In this document: positions 7,020 through 9,487 of the stretch, in pieces
Layout: each line of letters begins with the position of its first letter
How positions within the stretch are numbered: the first letter of the stretch is position 1
Translations under genes and position numbers: made by a program
Source of the DNA: an uncultured bacterium
GTDB taxonomy: Bacteria > Verrucomicrobiota > Lentisphaeria > Victivallales > UBA1829
Assembly: GCA_900549045.1 (NCBI GenBank)
Contig: URNE01000060.1
Location: forward strand, 1 to 9,487
Reading direction: 5' to 3'
Length of the DNA: 9,487 bases
Notes under the pieces: generated by a model
Told to the model about the DNA's origin: nothing
Seen by the model: the letters and a program-made list of their open reading frames with translations, nothing else
The model's database searches: none

Positions 7020-9316
7020 GGTTTTTCCTCCTGCTGTTTTTCCGACAGACGCTTGAAGTATTCACCGACGTCCCGGCGGTAACGCTCCGGAACGTCGTCG
7101 GGATTGAAGATATAGACATTTGCTGAGATCTGCACACGCGCAACCGCCTTCCGCAGCTCGCGGACGAATCCGGAGAGCTCCTCCGAAAGCCGGACCGCCG
7201 CTCGCCCCGCGGCATCCCGATGCGACTCGGGGAAAGCATCCGAATTCAAAATGCGCTTCGCTTCCGCAAGCACGCTCTCCGTCATGCGGTCTCTGCCGTT
7301 GCTGCGGAGAAGCTGTTCCAGAGCGACCCGGACATCATCCAGCTCCGCGCGGCACTCCTCCTTCAACGACGGAAGTTCCTCCGGATTTGCCGGATCGGGA
7401 TGTCGCACCGCGAACTTGAGCCGCTTCGAAAGTTCATCCAGTTTCAGAATTCCGGACTGGAGGATTTCCGACGGAGAACGTCCCAGCAGACGCAGCGTTT
7501 CAAGTTCATTTGCGAGTTCTTCGGCAAACGCTTCCGGCGTTTTGGCTTTCGCCCCCCGATCCGCTTTTTCCGCGGCGCGGAGCAGAGATTTTGCATACTC
7601 CTGCTTTCCGGATTTGTGCTGCTTCATCGCCTCGCGGAGAAGATCCCGCGCAAGCTCTCCCAGCGTTGTCTTTTCCTGATTCCCGCGGAGCTTTGCCTGA
7701 GCTTTCCGAAGTGCGGTCTTCATGGATTCATCCGCGCGCCGTCCCAGTTCCCGACGCGCCTGGCGAAGCTCGGAAAGAGCCTTCTGCGCGGCAATGGCGG
7801 CATGAGAAAGTTTTCCGGATTTCAGCATGCCTTCCGATTCCGCCATCGCTCCGGCGGCGCGCGGGGCAAGCTGGACGGCGTCTTTACGCAAAACGTTCTG
7901 CCGCTCCGCAAGTTCCTGCGGATCGGTCTGAACCTCCTTCATCTTCCGCAGGAGTTCCTCCTGACGCTTCACCAGTTCCGCGAGCTTGCGGTCGGGATTC
8001 TCCGAGTCGGGCATGGGCGGAACTTTGAACTCCTGGTCATCCCGGAACGGTTCCGGCTGGTTCGATTCGTTTCCGCTTCCGCGTGGAAGAAGAACTTTCT
8101 TCGTGCTTTTGAGCGACTGAATCAGCTCCGCAATCGCGGTCTGCTGGGCTGCGGAAGCGCGGTCCAGGTCCTTTTTTTCCAGCAGTTCGGCGGCGTTCCG
8201 CATTGCGGAATATGCCGATTCCAGATGATTGACCGCATCCGCCGGCATGAAGCGGCTTTCCGGATCCCCCAGCAGGACATCCAGCTCTTTCGCAAGAGAA
8301 ATCTGACCGGAACGGAGCTGGGAATAAGCGTTTTCATGCTCCTTCATCGAACCGCGCGCCAGCAGAATCTTTGCGGTGAAAAGAAGTTTGTTCAGTTCCA
8401 GCTGATTTTCAAGAATCAGAGTTATGGAGGCATGGGCCTCAAACATTTTCCGTTTGTTCGCGAAATCCGGAATCTGATCCGGCGTGAGCACATCTTCCCG
8501 GAACGGGCGCACTTCGATGAAACACGGAGTGCTCAGGACCGGACGGGTTCCATTCGCCGTCACCGCCTGCCCCGCAAGGTGACAGCTGACCAGTTCGAAC
8601 GGTTCCACATCCAGCTCCTCAAGCGCAAGGAACCCCTGAAAACGGATTGTCCCCTTCTGTTCCGGCAACGAATCCGGCGCGAACTCCTTGCGTTTCTTTC
8701 CATTGACCGCGACTTCCAGAACAATGGAACGGAATCCGCGCGCGGAAAGCCCGGCCCCCTCCCATTCAAGTTCATCGAGCGGTTTGGCACGCAAATCCGC
8801 ATCCGGCTGAGTCAGAACGAGTTCCGCGAGCTCCTCCCGCTCCGCTTCCTTCTTCTCTGGAACGGGTGCAGCGGCTTCCGTCTTTTCCGCGCGCGGCGGA
8901 ACCGTTTTCCCGCGCAGAAGCTGAATCACGACCAGCGATACCATAAGAATAAGCGGAATCAGCCACGCATGCAGAAACATCCACAAAGGCGCTCTGAACG
9001 AGCGGTAAGCCTGTTCCGCCTGCCCGTAAAGGCGACTCTTCAGCGGGTGATTCTCCGGGAGTTCCAGCCACGCTTCAAGCGCGGAATGCGCATGAGCCAG
9101 ACGGTCCAGCTCCGCCGCGCACTTCTTTTTGCTCTTCCAGCGGAGCAGGCAAACCACCGGAGCGGAAAGAATCAGCAGCAGCGAAACAATCCGGATTTCC
9201 GGGACAAAACGGGAAAGCGGAAGAAGCAGAAGCGCAAAAAGCACAAGCACATAGACAGCATTGAAGTTCCGGGAACTCCATGCAAGATTCAGAAGCTGTT
9301 CCGGCGTTTTTTTCAT
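7016..9316 (-). CDS. Three-helix membrane protein with beta domain and long coiled coil (DUF4175-like)
   Basis: This 766-residue protein looks like a membrane-anchored structural partner of the vWA proteins. Membrane helices lie at about 18-36, 41-58 and 111-134. A charged, Pro/Ala/Glu-rich linker (135-165) follows. A beta-rich, Ig- or cadherin-like region (about 180-272) ends in CFIEVRPF, a motif I associate with DUF4175-like proteins found in planctomycete and verrucomicrobial MoxR/BatA operons. Residues about 285-730 are almost entirely charged helix (Lys, Glu, Arg, Ala, Gln) and are predicted to form coiled coils, broken by a Pro/Asp-rich linker near 411-443. The C-terminus reads NPDDVPERYRRDVGEYF, a tail typical of this group. 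No enzymatic motif is visible. The ATG at 9316 is preceded by a weak AGGACGG and overlaps the upstream gene's TGA (ATGA); the 3' end overlaps the vWA gene by 4 bp (GTGA). The family name is tentative; topology and coiled coil are clear. Confidence 0.87.
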   Translation of the reverse strand: MKKTPEQLLNLAWSSRNFNAVYVLVLFALLLLPLSRFVPEIRIVSLLLILSAPVVCLLRWKSKKKCAAELDRLAHAHSALEAWLELPENHPLKSRLYGQAEQAYRSFRAPLWMFLHAWLIPLILMVSLVVIQLLRGKTVPPRAEKTEAAAPVPEKKEAEREELAELVLTQPDADLRAKPLDELEWEGAGLSARGFRSIVLEVAVNGKKRKEFAPDSLPEQKGTIRFQGFLALEELDVEPFELVSCHLAGQAVTANGTRPVLSTPCFIEVRPFREDVLTPDQIPDFANKRKMFEAHASITLILENQLELNKLLFTAKILLARGSMKEHENAYSQLRSGQISLAKELDVLLGDPESRFMPADAVNHLESAYSAMRNAAELLEKKDLDRASAAQQTAIAELIQSLKSTKKVLLPRGSGNESNQPEPFRDDQEFKVPPMPDSENPDRKLAELVKRQEELLRKMKEVQTDPQELAERQNVLRKDAVQLAPRAAGAMAESEGMLKSGKLSHAAIAAQKALSELRQARRELGRRADESMKTALRKAQAKLRGNQEKTTLGELARDLLREAMKQHKSGKQEYAKSLLRAAEKADRGAKAKTPEAFAEELANELETLRLLGRSPSEILQSGILKLDELSKRLKFAVRHPDPANPEELPSLKEECRAELDDVRVALEQLLRSNGRDRMTESVLAEAKRILNSDAFPESHRDAAGRAAVRLSEELSGFVRELRKAVARVQISANVYIFNPDDVPERYRRDVGEYFKRLSEKQQEEKP
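7027..7032 (-). promoter_or_regulatory. Ribosome binding site deciding the GTG start of the vWA gene
   Basis: On the minus strand AGGAGG (7032 to 7027) is followed by seven bases and the GTG at 7019-7017. This strong site lies inside the end of the coiled-coil gene. It supports a non-ATG start that simple callers could miss or shift. Confidence 0.85.
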
Positions 9317-9487
9317 CCGCGCACCGTCCTGTTCGCAAAAAGAAATTCAAGAAGAAAGAATATCAGCGCGGCCGCAAGAAGCGCGCGCCAGACCGAACCT
9401 GCGGATGAAGCGGCTTTCAGCTGTTCATCCCGCGAAAGGAACTCCGTTTCCAGACGCGCCTTCACCGCCGGATCAAGAAGTTTTTCC
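9313..9487 (-). CDS. C-terminal end of a BatA-like membrane protein (5' partial)
   Basis: On the minus strand an open frame enters at the window edge and runs 57 codons to a TGA at 9315-9313. It has no start codon inside the window. The visible tail has a charged helical part (LLDPAVKARLETEFLSRDEQ), then one membrane helix (VWRALLAAALIFFLLEFLF) and a short basic end (ANRTVRG). A Trp-Arg before the helix and a Glu near its end followed by Ala-Asn-Arg are typical of the C-terminus of BatA-type proteins (aerotolerance-regulator N-terminal and vWA or amidotransferase-like domains) that precede the coiled-coil gene in these operons. The stop codon overlaps the ATG of the next gene by 4 bp, the same junction type as elsewhere here, which supports it being a real gene. 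The BatA-like assignment rests on this tail and on gene order only. Confidence 0.8.
   Translation of the reverse strand, partial: EKLLDPAVKARLETEFLSRDEQLKAASSAGSVWRALLAAALIFFLLEFLFANRTVRG

Noticed and set aside
6441..7082. A 213-codon plus-strand frame opposite the start of the vWA gene
   Set aside because: It lies opposite the vWA MIDAS region and membrane helices, is basic and low in hydrophobic order, and has no family likeness.
9075..9350. A 91-codon minus-strand frame covering the start of the coiled-coil gene
   Set aside because: It is Cys/Ala/Ser-rich and out of frame with both the coiled-coil gene and the upstream BatA-like tail, each of which has credible membrane segments and a conserved-type ATGA junction.

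Overview
The window holds six protein-coding genes in two convergent, tightly packed operons, with almost no non-coding DNA. GC content looks to be in the mid-50s by eye. Codon choice is strongly biased (Gly GGA, Pro CCG, Ser TCC, Arg CGG/CGC), so CCGGA/TCCGG words appear on both strands. The organism is a Gram-negative-type bacterium. The gene families and codon style suggest the Planctomycetes-Verrucomicrobia-Chlamydiae group, perhaps Lentisphaerota (Victivallis-like). That placement is an inference from gene content, not from a marker gene.

Plus strand, 2-4754: (1) a partial gene for a large, mostly helical protein of unknown family; (2) an exported 760-residue protein with an N-terminal caspase/C13-like domain that seems to lack its catalytic Cys, then a DUF3857-like region and a transglutaminase core with an intact Cys-His-Asp triad; (3) an exported DUF4159 protein. 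Each junction is a 4-bp ATGA overlap with a Shine-Dalgarno sequence inside the upstream gene.

Minus strand, 9487-4758 (read right to left): (6) the C-terminal 57 codons of a membrane protein whose tail resembles BatA/vWA-type proteins; (5) a 766-residue protein with three membrane segments, a beta-rich domain and a long coiled-coil region; (4) a 753-residue membrane protein with a von Willebrand A domain (intact MIDAS) and a glutamine-amidotransferase-like domain. These genes also overlap by 4 bp (ATGA and GTGA). The set resembles the downstream part of the MoxR-DUF58-BatA-vWA operons common in planctomycetes, verrucomicrobia and Bacteroidetes. The MoxR ATPase and DUF58 gene would then lie to the right of the window.

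The stop codons of the two operons are 3 bp apart (4754 and 4758). At least five of the six products are predicted to be exported or membrane-anchored, so the locus as a whole looks like a cell-envelope system. In the inferred model, a MoxR-driven vWA membrane complex works with a periplasmic transglutaminase/pseudo-caspase protein and a DUF4159 protein. The substrate and the physiological role cannot be read from this sequence. No promoters, RNA genes, mobile elements, CRISPR arrays or convincing terminators were seen; the 5' ends of both operons lie outside the window.
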